From positions 1 to 64,000 of the forward strand of contig NZ_WUQZ01000014.1 in NCBI RefSeq assembly GCF_009829075.1: 64,000 nucleotides of DNA. Reading direction: 5' to 3'. Of this stretch, positions 55,820-64,000 are shown piece after piece (within the stretch, counting starts at the first letter, position 1; every line of letters begins with the position of its first letter). The stretch is from Sphingobacterium composti. Its GTDB lineage: Bacteria > Bacteroidota > Bacteroidia > Sphingobacteriales > Sphingobacteriaceae. The translations under genes and the position numbers were made by a program. Below the pieces are notes generated by a model. It was given only the letters and a program-made list of their open reading frames with translations, ran no database searches and was not told the DNA's origin.

Positions 55820-58136
55820 AAGAATTGGCATTGCACTATTAAGCACATTGTGCTTCTATATGATTTCTTGTAGTACAACGAAACATCTTCCAGAAGGTGA
55901 GAAATTATATGTAGAAGGTGATGTCAAGCTGGAGATGGACAGCAATGTAAATGCTGAACGCAAGCAACTCTTTGAAGAACATTTGGAAGGAATGTTGATG
56001 CCAAAGCCAAATAAAAAAGCTTTTGGTGCAAAATGGAAACTGATGATGTGGAATGCAGGTGGTGGATATGACACAACGAATAACTTCTTTCAGCGTTGGT
56101 TAAAAAAACGTGGCGAAGAGCCGGTGCTTTTGAGCGATGTAAATAGAGAATACAACGAGAATCTATTGCGTAATCGTATGGAAAATCTTGGTTTTTTCAA
56201 TGCCACAGTGAGTTCTGATACGAGTATCGATGGAAAAACTGCTAAAGTGATTTATACAGGAATTCCCCGTAAAGTATATCGTATTGATACCGTAGTATTT
56301 GCTATTGATTCCACGAGCAATATTGGAAAAGATATTGCCTCTACGAAGGCGGAATCTTTACTTAAAAAAGGATCGAATTACAATTTGGATGTGATTTTGA
56401 ATGAACGTGATCGCATAGATAATGATTTAAAAAATAGAGGGTATTATTACTTTAATCCTGACAACATTTTGGTAGAAGTAGATAGTACCGAAGGTGATCA
56501 TCAAGTAGATATGTTTGTCACTCTTAAACCTGAAACTTCTGCCCAAGCAAAAGAACCACAGAAAATCGGTGATATATTTATTTATCCAAATTATACATTA
56601 ACCTCGCAGGGTTATACTAGACGACCAAACACAGAATATTTGGAACTCTTTAATGATAATTATTATATCATTGATAGACAGAATACATTTAGAAAGAAAG
56701 TATTGGCAAATCATATTTTCTTTCAAAAAGGACAAGTTTACAATAGATACGATCACAACCTAACGATTAACCATTTGGTAAATCTTAATGCATTTAAATT
56801 CGTCAAGAATAGCTTTGAACCAAATCCAGATTCAGCAAACACATTGGATGTATATTATCATTTGACGCCATTACCAAAGAAATCATTGCGATTGGAACTT
56901 TTAGCAAAGACAGCTACAGTATATAACGGATCGGAAGCAAATGTTACATGGACGCTACGCAATGCATTCAAAGGTGCGGAGACTGTTTCTGTAAATGTAT
57001 TTGGCGGCTATGAGACACAGACAGGTGGTAATGTAAACTTAAATTCTTCGTATTACCGCTATGGTGCTGAAATGGCTATTACTTGGCCAAGGCTTTTGTC
57101 ACCTTATAAATGGACCCCAGGTAGACGTTTTATTCCCAAAACCTATCTAAAATTTGGATATGAATTTTTGAATCGTCGTACGGCGTACACCTTAAATTCA
57201 TCGAGTTTGAACTATGGTTATATGTGGAAAGAAAATGAGCAAAAACAACATGACTTGACTTTAGCAGAAATTATCTACGTACAACCACGCAATATTTCCG
57301 AAGCCTATCAAGCGCAAATGGATACCGTTCCTACGTTGCGCCGTATTGTAGAACCTCAATTTTCTTTCGGTCCAAATTATACGTATACCTTCACAAACAC
57401 CATGGAAGAGTCTAGAACAAATACATTTTATTTCAAAGGTGGGATGAATTTGTCTGGAAATGTATTGGGATTGATTCAGGGTGCAAGCTATAAAAATGAC
57501 AATCAGAAAGAATTATTCGGAACCATTTACAGTCAATTTGTGAAGATTGAAGCCGATGGTCGCCATTATTGGAAATTGGGACAACACGCTCAATTGGCCT
57601 CTCGCGTAATGTTAGGAATGAGTTATTCCTATGGTAATTCACGTTCACTACCCTACTTGAAGCAATTCTATTCGGGTGGACCAAATGGGTTACGTGCATT
57701 TCGTGCCAGAGCTGTAGGACCTGGCTCTGCTCTTCCAGAAAATATTGGGGAGGACAATTTCTTCGCTGATCAGACTGGTGATTACAAATTGGAATTAAAT
57801 ACTGAATACCGCAACCGTATAGTTGATTTCGGTGTCGGCATTTTGAATTGGGCTGCCTTTGTTGATGCAGGTAATGTCTGGTTACAAAATAGAGATGACG
57901 GCAAATTGGGTGGAAAATTATCGAAAGAATTTTTGTCTGAATTGGCAGTTGGAGCTGGTGCTGGTTTACGTTTTGATTTTACATTTTTAGTTCTTCGGAC
58001 AGATTTAGCAATTCCGGTTCGCGTACCTTACTACCCTAAAAATGACCGTTGGGTCATCAAGGATATTGACTTCAAAAATTCACAGTGGAGACGTGATAAT
58101 TTGGTCTTCAACTTAGCAATAGGATATCCTTTCTAA
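55809..58136 (+). CDS. tamL: TamL, BamA/TamA-family outer-membrane lipoprotein
   Basis: A 775-residue Omp85-family barrel protein. It starts MKSKRIGIALLSTLCFYMISC, a lipoprotein signal, as in the lipidated TamA variant (TamL) of Bacteroidota. POTRA-like domains follow (ENLLRNRMENLGFFNATVSSDTSI-type, LLKKGSNYNLDVILNERDRI..., LVNLNAFKFVKNSFE), then the D15 barrel with FYSGGPNGLRAFRARAVGPG (the conserved loop 6 region) and a C-terminal strand NLVFNLAIGYPF. The ATG at 55809 overlaps tamB by 11 bases, so translation is coupled. The longer frame adds tamB-overlapping residues without a signal. Confidence 0.94.
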   Translation: MKSKRIGIALLSTLCFYMISCSTTKHLPEGEKLYVEGDVKLEMDSNVNAERKQLFEEHLEGMLMPKPNKKAFGAKWKLMMWNAGGGYDTTNNFFQRWLKKRGEEPVLLSDVNREYNENLLRNRMENLGFFNATVSSDTSIDGKTAKVIYTGIPRKVYRIDTVVFAIDSTSNIGKDIASTKAESLLKKGSNYNLDVILNERDRIDNDLKNRGYYYFNPDNILVEVDSTEGDHQVDMFVTLKPETSAQAKEPQKIGDIFIYPNYTLTSQGYTRRPNTEYLELFNDNYYIIDRQNTFRKKVLANHIFFQKGQVYNRYDHNLTINHLVNLNAFKFVKNSFEPNPDSANTLDVYYHLTPLPKKSLRLELLAKTATVYNGSEANVTWTLRNAFKGAETVSVNVFGGYETQTGGNVNLNSSYYRYGAEMAITWPRLLSPYKWTPGRRFIPKTYLKFGYEFLNRRTAYTLNSSSLNYGYMWKENEQKQHDLTLAEIIYVQPRNISEAYQAQMDTVPTLRRIVEPQFSFGPNYTYTFTNTMEESRTNTFYFKGGMNLSGNVLGLIQGASYKNDNQKELFGTIYSQFVKIEADGRHYWKLGQHAQLASRVMLGMSYSYGNSRSLPYLKQFYSGGPNGLRAFRARAVGPGSALPENIGEDNFFADQTGDYKLELNTEYRNRIVDFGVGILNWAAFVDAGNVWLQNRDDGKLGGKLSKEFLSELAVGAGAGLRFDFTFLVLRTDLAIPVRVPYYPKNDRWVIKDIDFKNSQWRRDNLVFNLAIGYPF

Positions 58137-58154
58137 CCAGAAAGGATATTTTAT
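58124..58154 (+). terminator. Terminator overlapping the tamL stop
   Basis: ATATCCTTTC (58124-58133) pairs perfectly with GAAAGGATAT (58140-58149) around TAACCA, followed by TTTTATTTT. The stop codon lies in the loop. Confidence 0.85.
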
Positions 58155-58224
58155 TTTAAGGCTATTCTTCATTAAGTGATTGATATTAACTATATTTAAT
58201 CAACACAAATAATCCTCTTTAAAC

Positions 58225-59163
58225 ATGAAAATAACGGTCATTGGAGCAGGTGCTGTAGGTGCTACCACTGCAGACAACATTGCTAGAAAGAATTTTGCTG
58301 AAGAAGTCATTTTATTGGATATCAAAGAAGGTTTTGCCGAAGGTAAAGCACAAGATATGATGCAAACTGCCGCCTTATTAGGCTACGATACCAAAATAAA
58401 AGGTGTAACCAATGATTACTTGCAGACAGCGGGTTCGAGTATTGCAGTTATTACTTCCGGTATTCCACGAAAACCAGGTATGACTCGTGAAGAATTGATC
58501 GGCACCAATGCAAATATCGTAAAGGGTGTAGTGGAAAATCTTGTGAAATATTCACCAGAGATTATTATTATCGTCGTATCGAATCCTATGGATACGATGA
58601 CATATCTAGCTTTAAAATCTTCTGGTCTTCCAAAAAATAGAATTATAGGTATGGGCGGAGCATTAGACTCATCACGCTTTAAATATCAATTGGCTACAAA
58701 ACTAAATGCGTCGTCTGCAGATTTAAATGCGATCGTCATTGGTGGACATGGAGACACGACAATGATTCCACTGGTTAATAAAGCTACTTGGAACAGTATT
58801 CCAGTAAAAGAATTTCTTGAAGAAGATGAGAAAAATGAAATAGTACAAAAAACAATGGTTGGCGGTGCTACATTGACAGCATTGATTGGAACATCAGCTT
58901 GGTATGCACCAGGTGCTGCCACAGCAGCTATGGTCGAAAGTATTGCGCTGAATCAAAATAAGCTGTTCACCGCTTCAGTGTATTTGGAAGGTGAATTGGA
59001 TGAAGACGATATCTGTATCGGTGTACCTGTGATTATAAATAAAAATGGTTGGGATAAAGTTGTTCCTATTCAATTGGATGAAGAGGAAAAAGCAAAATTC
59101 AAAGCCAGTGCAACTGCAGTTCGAGCGATGAATGCTGTATTAACAGAAAGCAATATTATCTAA
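58225..59163 (+). CDS. mdh: Malate dehydrogenase (NAD-dependent)
   Basis: A 312-residue LDH-like malate dehydrogenase of the citrate cycle. NAD-binding glycine motif VIGAGAVGATTADNIA with Asp in EVILLDIKEGFAEG; substrate Arg in SGIPRKPGMTREELI; NPMDTMTYLALKSSGLPKNRIIGMGG; catalytic His in VIGGHGDTTMIPL. The RKPGM pattern gives malate rather than lactate specificity. It has its own terminator and no operon partner. Confidence 0.96.
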   Translation: MKITVIGAGAVGATTADNIARKNFAEEVILLDIKEGFAEGKAQDMMQTAALLGYDTKIKGVTNDYLQTAGSSIAVITSGIPRKPGMTREELIGTNANIVKGVVENLVKYSPEIIIIVVSNPMDTMTYLALKSSGLPKNRIIGMGGALDSSRFKYQLATKLNASSADLNAIVIGGHGDTTMIPLVNKATWNSIPVKEFLEEDEKNEIVQKTMVGGATLTALIGTSAWYAPGAATAAMVESIALNQNKLFTASVYLEGELDEDDICIGVPVIINKNGWDKVVPIQLDEEEKAKFKASATAVRAMNAVLTESNII

Positions 59164-59193
59164 TTTTATTAAACTAACTTTCTATTATATTTG

Positions 59194-59224
59194 AGAGGAC
59201 TTCTTAAGGTAGTCCTCTTTTTAT
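59194..59224 (+). terminator. Terminator of mdh
   Basis: AGAGGACT (59194-59201) pairs with AGTCCTCT (59211-59218), nine-base loop, followed by TTTTTA. Confidence 0.9.
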
Positions 59225-59246
59225 TTAGCTATACAAACATTATTAC

Positions 59247-59690
59247 ATGAAGATTATTCCATTCGAAATTTTAACCTTGCAACAAGAAGGATTTCACATC
59301 ATCCTGCATATCGAACTATTAGAAAAGAAATTTAAAATGGTATTGGATACAGGAGCATCAAAGACTGTTTTGGATCGAAATACATTGCTAGAAGCAGGAA
59401 TTGACGAACAAAAATTGATTGAAACCAGTATACTTTCTTCGGGATTAGGAACGAATGAAATGCAGTCTGCTATGTTTACCCTTCCCTATTTAAAAATTGG
59501 CGATTGGGAATGTAAAAAATTTGAAGTAGCTGTATTAGATATGTCTACTATTAATTATGCATATAGCCAAATAAATGCTGATCCCGTAGTAGGTGTACTA
59601 GGTGGAGACATTCTGTACAAGTATGGTGCCGTAATTAATTATAAGAAAAATATTCTTCAACTGAATGAAAGACAACAGAAGAAAAAGTAA
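59247..59690 (+). CDS. Retropepsin-like aspartic protease domain protein
   Basis: A 147-residue single-domain protein with the aspartic-protease half-site MVLDTGASKTVLDRN and the hydrophobic-hydrophobic-Gly closing motif VVGVLGGDILYKYGAVINY. One copy of the half-site means it would act as a dimer, as in retroviral proteases. There is no signal peptide, so it is probably cytoplasmic. The substrate is unknown. It is convergent with the phosphodiesterase gene, with only 2 bases between stop codons and a shared hairpin. Confidence 0.85.
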   Translation: MKIIPFEILTLQQEGFHIILHIELLEKKFKMVLDTGASKTVLDRNTLLEAGIDEQKLIETSILSSGLGTNEMQSAMFTLPYLKIGDWECKKFEVAVLDMSTINYAYSQINADPVVGVLGGDILYKYGAVINYKKNILQLNERQQKKK

Positions 59691-59710
59691 AGCTATTTTA
59701 TAGCTTTACT
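59686..59710. terminator. Shared hairpin over two convergent stop codons
   Basis: AGTAAAGCTA (59686-59695) pairs perfectly with TAGCTTTACT (59701-59710) around five T/A bases. It covers the stop codons of both convergent genes. An A run at 59682-59686 gives U's for the minus strand; the plus-strand T run is weak. Confidence 0.7.
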
Positions 59711-60568
59711 TACTTCGATTGGGAAATCGGATTCTAAAATATTTGCTCCATCGGCGAATACATCACGATATTTTTGAGCTCTTTCCTCTAAAGTTTGAAG
59801 TTTATCGTAAGTCGGTGCTGAAGATATCATACACATTACTCCTTTTTCACTAAGGAAATTATACATATCCTGATTTGATTGCTTAATATCTGGACCTATA
59901 TATACAATCATCCGATTATACGGTAAGCCAGATTGTTTAAATTTTTCTAATGCAGCCTGATCTTTGATATGCATGGATAGATATTGATTTGGATTTTTAT
60001 CTAAATAAAATTTCGCTTGATCAACATTATGAACTGTCACCCAAACCCAATTATATGCATTATGTTTACGAATAATATCTGCAGTAGTCTCTAGAGGAAG
60101 ATCTTTTTTGTCAAGATTCAAAATGGTTTTACCTTTTGCCCATTTTATCATTTCATCCAATGTATTGATTCTATATTTTGTGATATTTCCCTGAGCATCT
60201 TTGAGTCTTAGTTTTTTAAGTTCTTTCCATGTGTAATCACTTACTTTGCCCGTACCAGTAGTCGTTCGATCTAAAGTTGCATCATGAACCATCACAGCCA
60301 CACCGTCTTTTGTTAATCGAGGATCTACTTCGAATATAGCAGGTGTATGTTTCAAAACTTCCTTCATAGAAATGATAGAATTTTCTGGCAACCCATTTTC
60401 AATAGTACCACGATGACCACTTATTATTTTTTTATCCTTTGCGTAGGTGAAATATGTATACATTTCACCTATATCCTTGAAATGTAATTTATTCTTTTTT
60501 TGTGCGTAAATATTTGTGACAGGCATAAGTAGCAATGCAACTACTATCGTTTGGATTATTCTTTTCAT
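59693..60568 (-). CDS. Glycerophosphodiester phosphodiesterase, exported
   Basis: About 291 residues. A signal peptide (IIQTIVVALLLMPVTNIYAQ) leads into a GDPD TIM barrel: ISGHRGTIENGLPENSI (His and Glu of the metal site), IFEVDPRLTKDGVAVMVHDATLDRTTTGTG (Glu, Asp, catalytic His), INTLDEMIKWAKGK and LNLDKKD. The usual HRGG reads HRGT, which is a tolerated change. It hydrolyses glycerophosphodiesters in the periplasm. I start at 60568; an ATG at 60586 overlapping the phosphatase stop is also possible. It is the last gene of the operon with two sugar kinases and a phosphatase. Confidence 0.9.
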   Translation of the reverse strand: MKRIIQTIVVALLLMPVTNIYAQKKNKLHFKDIGEMYTYFTYAKDKKIISGHRGTIENGLPENSIISMKEVLKHTPAIFEVDPRLTKDGVAVMVHDATLDRTTTGTGKVSDYTWKELKKLRLKDAQGNITKYRINTLDEMIKWAKGKTILNLDKKDLPLETTADIIRKHNAYNWVWVTVHNVDQAKFYLDKNPNQYLSMHIKDQAALEKFKQSGLPYNRMIVYIGPDIKQSNQDMYNFLSEKGVMCMISSAPTYDKLQTLEERAQKYRDVFADGANILESDFPIEVSKAIK

Positions 60569-60578
60569 AGATAATAAT

Positions 60579-61175
60579 TTAGGCATTTAATTTTAACAGT
60601 TGGATTTCATCCGAATTCACTAATTTCAATAAGGTTAATGCTGAGTTTTCTTGCACTATTCTTCTATAATTTTTGAGCGGAATTCCGAGTTTTGAAGCTA
60701 TAAAAAAACGATTCACACCGTTGTGTCCTACGATGAGTACTGTTTTACCTGAATACTTTTGAAGTAAATCATCATAGAAAGAATTCAATCGTTCGACCAC
60801 TTCGCGAGCAGATTCACCAGTCATTCCTGCTTTATTATTTTCAGGATCAGATACCCAATTAGTCCATGAAACAGGATCTTCAGCTTGAAATTCTTCGGGT
60901 CTTTTCCCCTCCCAAGATCCGAAATCCACTTCAATCAATCTGTGATCAGTTATTACCTCATGTGAGCCTCCCGAAGCTATTTGAGCTGTTGTCCTTGCTC
61001 TAGTTAGAGGAGATGAAAATACAGCATCAAAATTATATTCCTGCAGTAAGTCCTGCATCCTTTTCGCTTGAGACAAACCTCTATCGGTCAGTTCAATATC
61101 CGTTCTACCACAGTATTTATTTCCATCGGCATTATAAGTCGTTTCACCATGCCTAAGCAAACATATTGTTACCAT
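60579..61175 (-). CDS. Histidine phosphatase family protein
   Basis: A 198-residue phosphatase of the phosphoglycerate-mutase-like superfamily. The catalytic His is in CLLRHGETTYNADGNKYCGRTDIELTDRG (RHGE box), the Arg in SSPLTRARTTAQ, Glu in LIEVDFGSWEGKRPEEF and the second His in VLIVGHNGVNRFF. The size and CGRTDIELTDRG-type start recall the CobC/GpmB group of small-molecule phosphatases. It starts immediately after the stop of the upstream kinase gene, so the pair is translationally coupled. It may remove phosphate from a product of the neighbouring kinases (inferred). Confidence 0.92.
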   Translation of the reverse strand: MVTICLLRHGETTYNADGNKYCGRTDIELTDRGLSQAKRMQDLLQEYNFDAVFSSPLTRARTTAQIASGGSHEVITDHRLIEVDFGSWEGKRPEEFQAEDPVSWTNWVSDPENNKAGMTGESAREVVERLNSFYDDLLQKYSGKTVLIVGHNGVNRFFIASKLGIPLKNYRRIVQENSALTLLKLVNSDEIQLLKLNA

Positions 61176-62612
61176 CTACAAATAGCTTAGTTCTTTTAAT
61201 TTATTAATAAATTTATGATACTGCTTATCATATGCCTCTCTTAGGCTCTTGTCTGGATATACAGTTTTTTCAATACTTGTCATAGCTTTTGCTGCTTGTG
61301 TCACTGAAGTGAAATATGTTTGTGATGCAGCCATGATAGCAGCTCCTAATGCTCCACTTGATTCTTTGCATTTATAAATTGGAACATTAAGCACTGAAGC
61401 ACGTATTTTTAACCACACATCACTATTACTTCCTCCTCCAGCAGTATATACCGCAGTCACTTTTTCATTTGAAAGGTCTTCTATTATAGCATAAGCCAAT
61501 TTTTCTACAAAAGCAACACCTTCAAGATTTGCAGTATACAACATTGTTTTATCAGTCACTTTAGGCTCAATTTTTCGTGCATTAGCAGCCATAATTGGAT
61601 ATCTTTCACCCTCTTGCTTCAATGGCCAAGCCAGCAAACCTGTCGGAATCAATGCTTCTGCTTGCGCGTTTAGCTGATCTAATTGTTCACCTTGAAAATC
61701 CAGTGAAATCCAGTCAGCACCCGTATTGCTCGCACCACCAGGCATCCAATAGCCTTCTGGATGGCGATGACTGTATAGTCTCCCAAGCGGATCAATAACT
61801 TGATTTTTTGTAACTCCTTTGATGACAAGCGTCGTTCCGATCGTGGTATTCCAATCTCCAGGAGAAACGGCTCCAGACGCCATCTGACTCGCGCATCCGT
61901 CAGTAATTCCTACCACCACATCCAATTCGTTTACCCCCCAACGCTTAGCGAGTGTTTTATCTAATTTACCCACCACCGAACCTGAAGGAACAACTTCCTG
62001 CAGCCAATCCTTCTTCAAACCCAATTCGGTAACCAAAAATTCCGTCCATTGCAATTTTTCCAAATCATAAGCCGACTTGAGCACATTGGTGTAATCCGTG
62101 ACACGATAATGTCCACTCAATTTTCCGACGATATAATCTGAAGCATGTACCCATGTCGCTATCTGCTCAACTTGATTCGGATAAGTTTCTATATACCATA
62201 GCATCTTGCTAATGCCACTAGAAGCATTGAACCCTGTATAAGCATTGGGATTGATACGCTGCGCCAGTTCTTTGATTCGCTTCCCCTGCTCTGCCGAACG
62301 TGGGTCACTATACATGATGGCCTTGTGTAAAGGAATATTCTGCTTGTCTAATGGAATGACTGTACCTGAAGTGGAAGTCACCGAAATAGCGCGAATAGCC
62401 TTTTTATCCACTTCCACACTTAAATTTTGTATGATATCATCGATAATATCCACACAATCATTCCACCAAATATCGGGCGATTGTTCTTCCCGAAAACCTT
62501 CATCCAACGAAAATTTTCTTGCTCCAGCACCCACTATTTCCCCTTTCTCATCAACAAGAATAACGCGCGCTCCTTGCGTACCTACATCAACACCAAAAAA
62601 ATACGTTCTCAT
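61176..62612 (-). CDS. FGGY-family carbohydrate kinase (second of pair)
   Basis: A 478-residue sugar kinase. The ATPase phosphate-1 loop is FFGVDVGTQGARVILVDEKG. EEQSPDIWWND and the MYSDPRSAEQGKRI region (sugar contact) follow. The second half holds VGITDGCASQMASGAVSPGDW, NTTIGTTLVIKG and the adenosine motif VYTAGGGSNSDVWLKI, with SGALGAAIMAA near the end, as in FGGY members such as xylulo- and ribulokinases. The substrate cannot be named by eye. Its ATG follows the upstream kinase stop directly. Confidence 0.92.
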   Translation of the reverse strand: MRTYFFGVDVGTQGARVILVDEKGEIVGAGARKFSLDEGFREEQSPDIWWNDCVDIIDDIIQNLSVEVDKKAIRAISVTSTSGTVIPLDKQNIPLHKAIMYSDPRSAEQGKRIKELAQRINPNAYTGFNASSGISKMLWYIETYPNQVEQIATWVHASDYIVGKLSGHYRVTDYTNVLKSAYDLEKLQWTEFLVTELGLKKDWLQEVVPSGSVVGKLDKTLAKRWGVNELDVVVGITDGCASQMASGAVSPGDWNTTIGTTLVIKGVTKNQVIDPLGRLYSHRHPEGYWMPGGASNTGADWISLDFQGEQLDQLNAQAEALIPTGLLAWPLKQEGERYPIMAANARKIEPKVTDKTMLYTANLEGVAFVEKLAYAIIEDLSNEKVTAVYTAGGGSNSDVWLKIRASVLNVPIYKCKESSGALGAAIMAASQTYFTSVTQAAKAMTSIEKTVYPDKSLREAYDKQYHKFINKLKELSYL

Positions 62613-64000
62613 TTACGACACTTGCTTGAAAGTTTTACGTGCATTTTTCCATTCCAAATACAATCGCTCGAACGTATCTCTATCTTGAGGGAAGGTTTCT
62701 TCTAATATTTCAGGCGTCTTATTCTCCAAATGTAGTGCATCATTACAAATGAAAGCGCCTCCTAACACAGATGCCTGACGGAATGTATCGCGAATACGGA
62801 TACTTTTGCCTAATAAGTTAGCCAAGTATTGACGCAATGCCCTGCTTTCTACTCCACCACCACATGCCCAGATATAGCTTTCTTTGTGCGCTGATACATC
62901 ACACAAAAATTTATAATTTTCGTAAATAGAACAAGCAATGTCCCACAATATCGAAAACACAAAACTTCCACGTGTCAATTGATGCGAAACAGGTGCATTA
63001 AAAATAAATCCGCCCTTAATGACAGGCTCCTCTTCGTCTGCAATCAATGAGCCTAATGAAGCAACACATTGAAAATAGGTCGTATCTTTCAACTCCTTTT
63101 CGATCACATCATACCCTTCATTTGGATAGAATATTTCTTTCAAACGTTGATAATTCAACCCTGTAACTCCAGCGTTAGCCTCCAAAATAAAACTTTCTTT
63201 ATCAACATGTCTACTTGTCCATGTACGTTGATCGTCATCTTTTTCGTAATCTTTTACGATTTTAATGATCGGTGTTGTCGTGCCTGAAACAATGACAACA
63301 TCATTCGCTGAAGGTTCCATACTACGAATAGCCAATTGTGTATCTCCACCGCCTACTACGACTACCGCAGCTTTATCGATACCATATTCTTCTGCAATAT
63401 TGGCTAATATAGATCCCAAAATTGTTCCTGAATCTTTGACTTCGGGCAATATAGAAGCAGACAACTGAAATAAAGAAGGTAAAACTGCTGACCACGACTT
63501 TTTCTCTACATCATATAATAACGTTTCGGAAGCTTGCGAATGTTCATAACATGTAACACCTGAAAACTTAAACTGAATCCAATCAGATATACTCATGACA
63601 CAAGCTACCTGTTCGAAAAGATCAGGATACACTTCACGCAAGCCGACCAGTTTGAAAGCTGAAAATAAAGAGGTTGGGTAACGTCCAGATAATTCATACA
63701 CCAATTCTTTATCCTGCAAATCCTTCTCCCATTTACGTCCTCTGTGGTCAATATTTGGCATACCCAACAAGGAGTTTCCTTTCTTATCGATGACGACAAT
63801 ACCTTCACGTTGGCTTGTAGCGGTGATTGCCTTTATCGTAATATCTCCGGATTCGGAAAGCGCTTCTTTTGAAAGATTATTTATTTGCGTCCATAATTCA
63901 TTTGGTTCAAAATATATGGATTCTTCATAATTCGTATCAGTAATATAATGTACATTTTCGCGTTTGATAGATAAAATCTCTCCATCTATACCTACGACGC
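62613..64000 (-). CDS. FGGY-family carbohydrate kinase (first of pair, N terminus off window)
   Basis: An open frame running from the right edge of the window to 62613, at least 461 residues. The visible start reads VVGIDGEILSIKRENVHY, the end of the phosphate-1 strand, so only about a dozen residues are missing. Then come ITATSQREGIVVIDKKGN, LGMPNIDHRGRKWEK, VMSISDWIQFKFSG, VVVGGGDTQLAIRS, VVIVSGTTTPIIK, ACGGGVESRALRQYLANLLG and ASVLGGAFICND. It is distantly similar to its downstream neighbour and not a recent duplicate. Two different kinases in one operon suggest a two-substrate or two-step sugar pathway. Confidence 0.9.
   Translation of the reverse strand, partial: VVGIDGEILSIKRENVHYITDTNYEESIYFEPNELWTQINNLSKEALSESGDITIKAITATSQREGIVVIDKKGNSLLGMPNIDHRGRKWEKDLQDKELVYELSGRYPTSLFSAFKLVGLREVYPDLFEQVACVMSISDWIQFKFSGVTCYEHSQASETLLYDVEKKSWSAVLPSLFQLSASILPEVKDSGTILGSILANIAEEYGIDKAAVVVVGGGDTQLAIRSMEPSANDVVIVSGTTTPIIKIVKDYEKDDDQRTWTSRHVDKESFILEANAGVTGLNYQRLKEIFYPNEGYDVIEKELKDTTYFQCVASLGSLIADEEEPVIKGGFIFNAPVSHQLTRGSFVFSILWDIACSIYENYKFLCDVSAHKESYIWACGGGVESRALRQYLANLLGKSIRIRDTFRQASVLGGAFICNDALHLENKTPEILEETFPQDRDTFERLYLEWKNARKTFKQVS

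Noticed and set aside
1..64000. CRISPR arrays, tRNA or rRNA genes, prophage genes
   Set aside because: No regularly spaced direct repeats, no tRNA cloverleaf with a TTCGANTC-type loop and no rRNA-like conserved blocks were noticed on reading both strands. A tRNA scan would be needed for certainty.

Overview
The window is AT-rich Bacteroidota DNA, most likely from a Sphingobacteriaceae-type organism (Sphingobacterium/Pedobacter relatives). This rests on a SusC/SusD glycan-uptake locus, a lipoprotein TamL paired with TamB, a DUF6377-type regulator, PepSY-like proteins, a sdhC-A-B order with a five-helix cytochrome b subunit, and weak Shine-Dalgarno sequences. Most of the window is ordinary chromosomal housekeeping DNA. 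No tRNA, rRNA or CRISPR array was found.

Layout. 1-416: the 5' part of a group IIC intron (minus strand) sitting directly behind the pruA terminator. 0.5-5.8 kb: pruA, an AraC regulator, lipoprotein msrA, sodA, tadA, csaA and a CsbD-like gene, all minus strand. 5.8-6.5 kb: a small outer-membrane barrel. 6.6-15.8 kb: a polysaccharide-utilisation locus (regulator broken by an in-frame TAA, SusC, SusD, GH30 glucanase, surface glycan-binding lipoprotein). 15.9-19.5 kb: succinate dehydrogenase/fumarate reductase. 19.6-31.9 kb: a TPR histidine kinase, two small or unknown genes, a dicarboxylate/amino-acid symporter, a YhhN-family protein, topB, dgt, galM and a TlpA-like thioredoxin. 31.9-34.9 kb: a two-component system with two PepSY-like proteins. 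35-37.9 kb: mtaB, thyA, folA.

37.9-42.8 kb is an eroded accessory stretch. It holds a 5'-less CBS-domain gene remnant, a 19-codon stub of a GNAT gene beside an intact GNAT gene, and three copies of a roughly 113-nt three-hairpin repeat whose stems differ in sequence but stay complementary. Two copies lie on one side and one on the other side of a phosphocholine-type phospholipase C.

42.8-45.7 kb is the most unusual locus. A clear TPP riboswitch, followed by a terminator nested in a hairpin that reaches the start codon, precedes four overlapping genes: a SAM methyltransferase, a PurM/ThiL-like (AIR synthase-related) protein, a degenerate ThiE/TenI-like protein and a Trm112-like zinc protein. 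I know of no established pathway for this gene set. The riboswitch ties it to thiamine metabolism.

45.7-64 kb: argH with a long hairpin in its upstream region, an S9 peptidase, tamB-tamL (outer-membrane assembly; tamB appears to start with TTG), mdh, a retropepsin-like protein, and a tightly packed minus-strand operon of two FGGY sugar kinases, a histidine phosphatase and a secreted glycerophosphodiester phosphodiesterase. That operon runs off the right edge. Start codons were moved inward where the longest frame began at TTG or inside a terminator, or where a signal peptide marked the true start.
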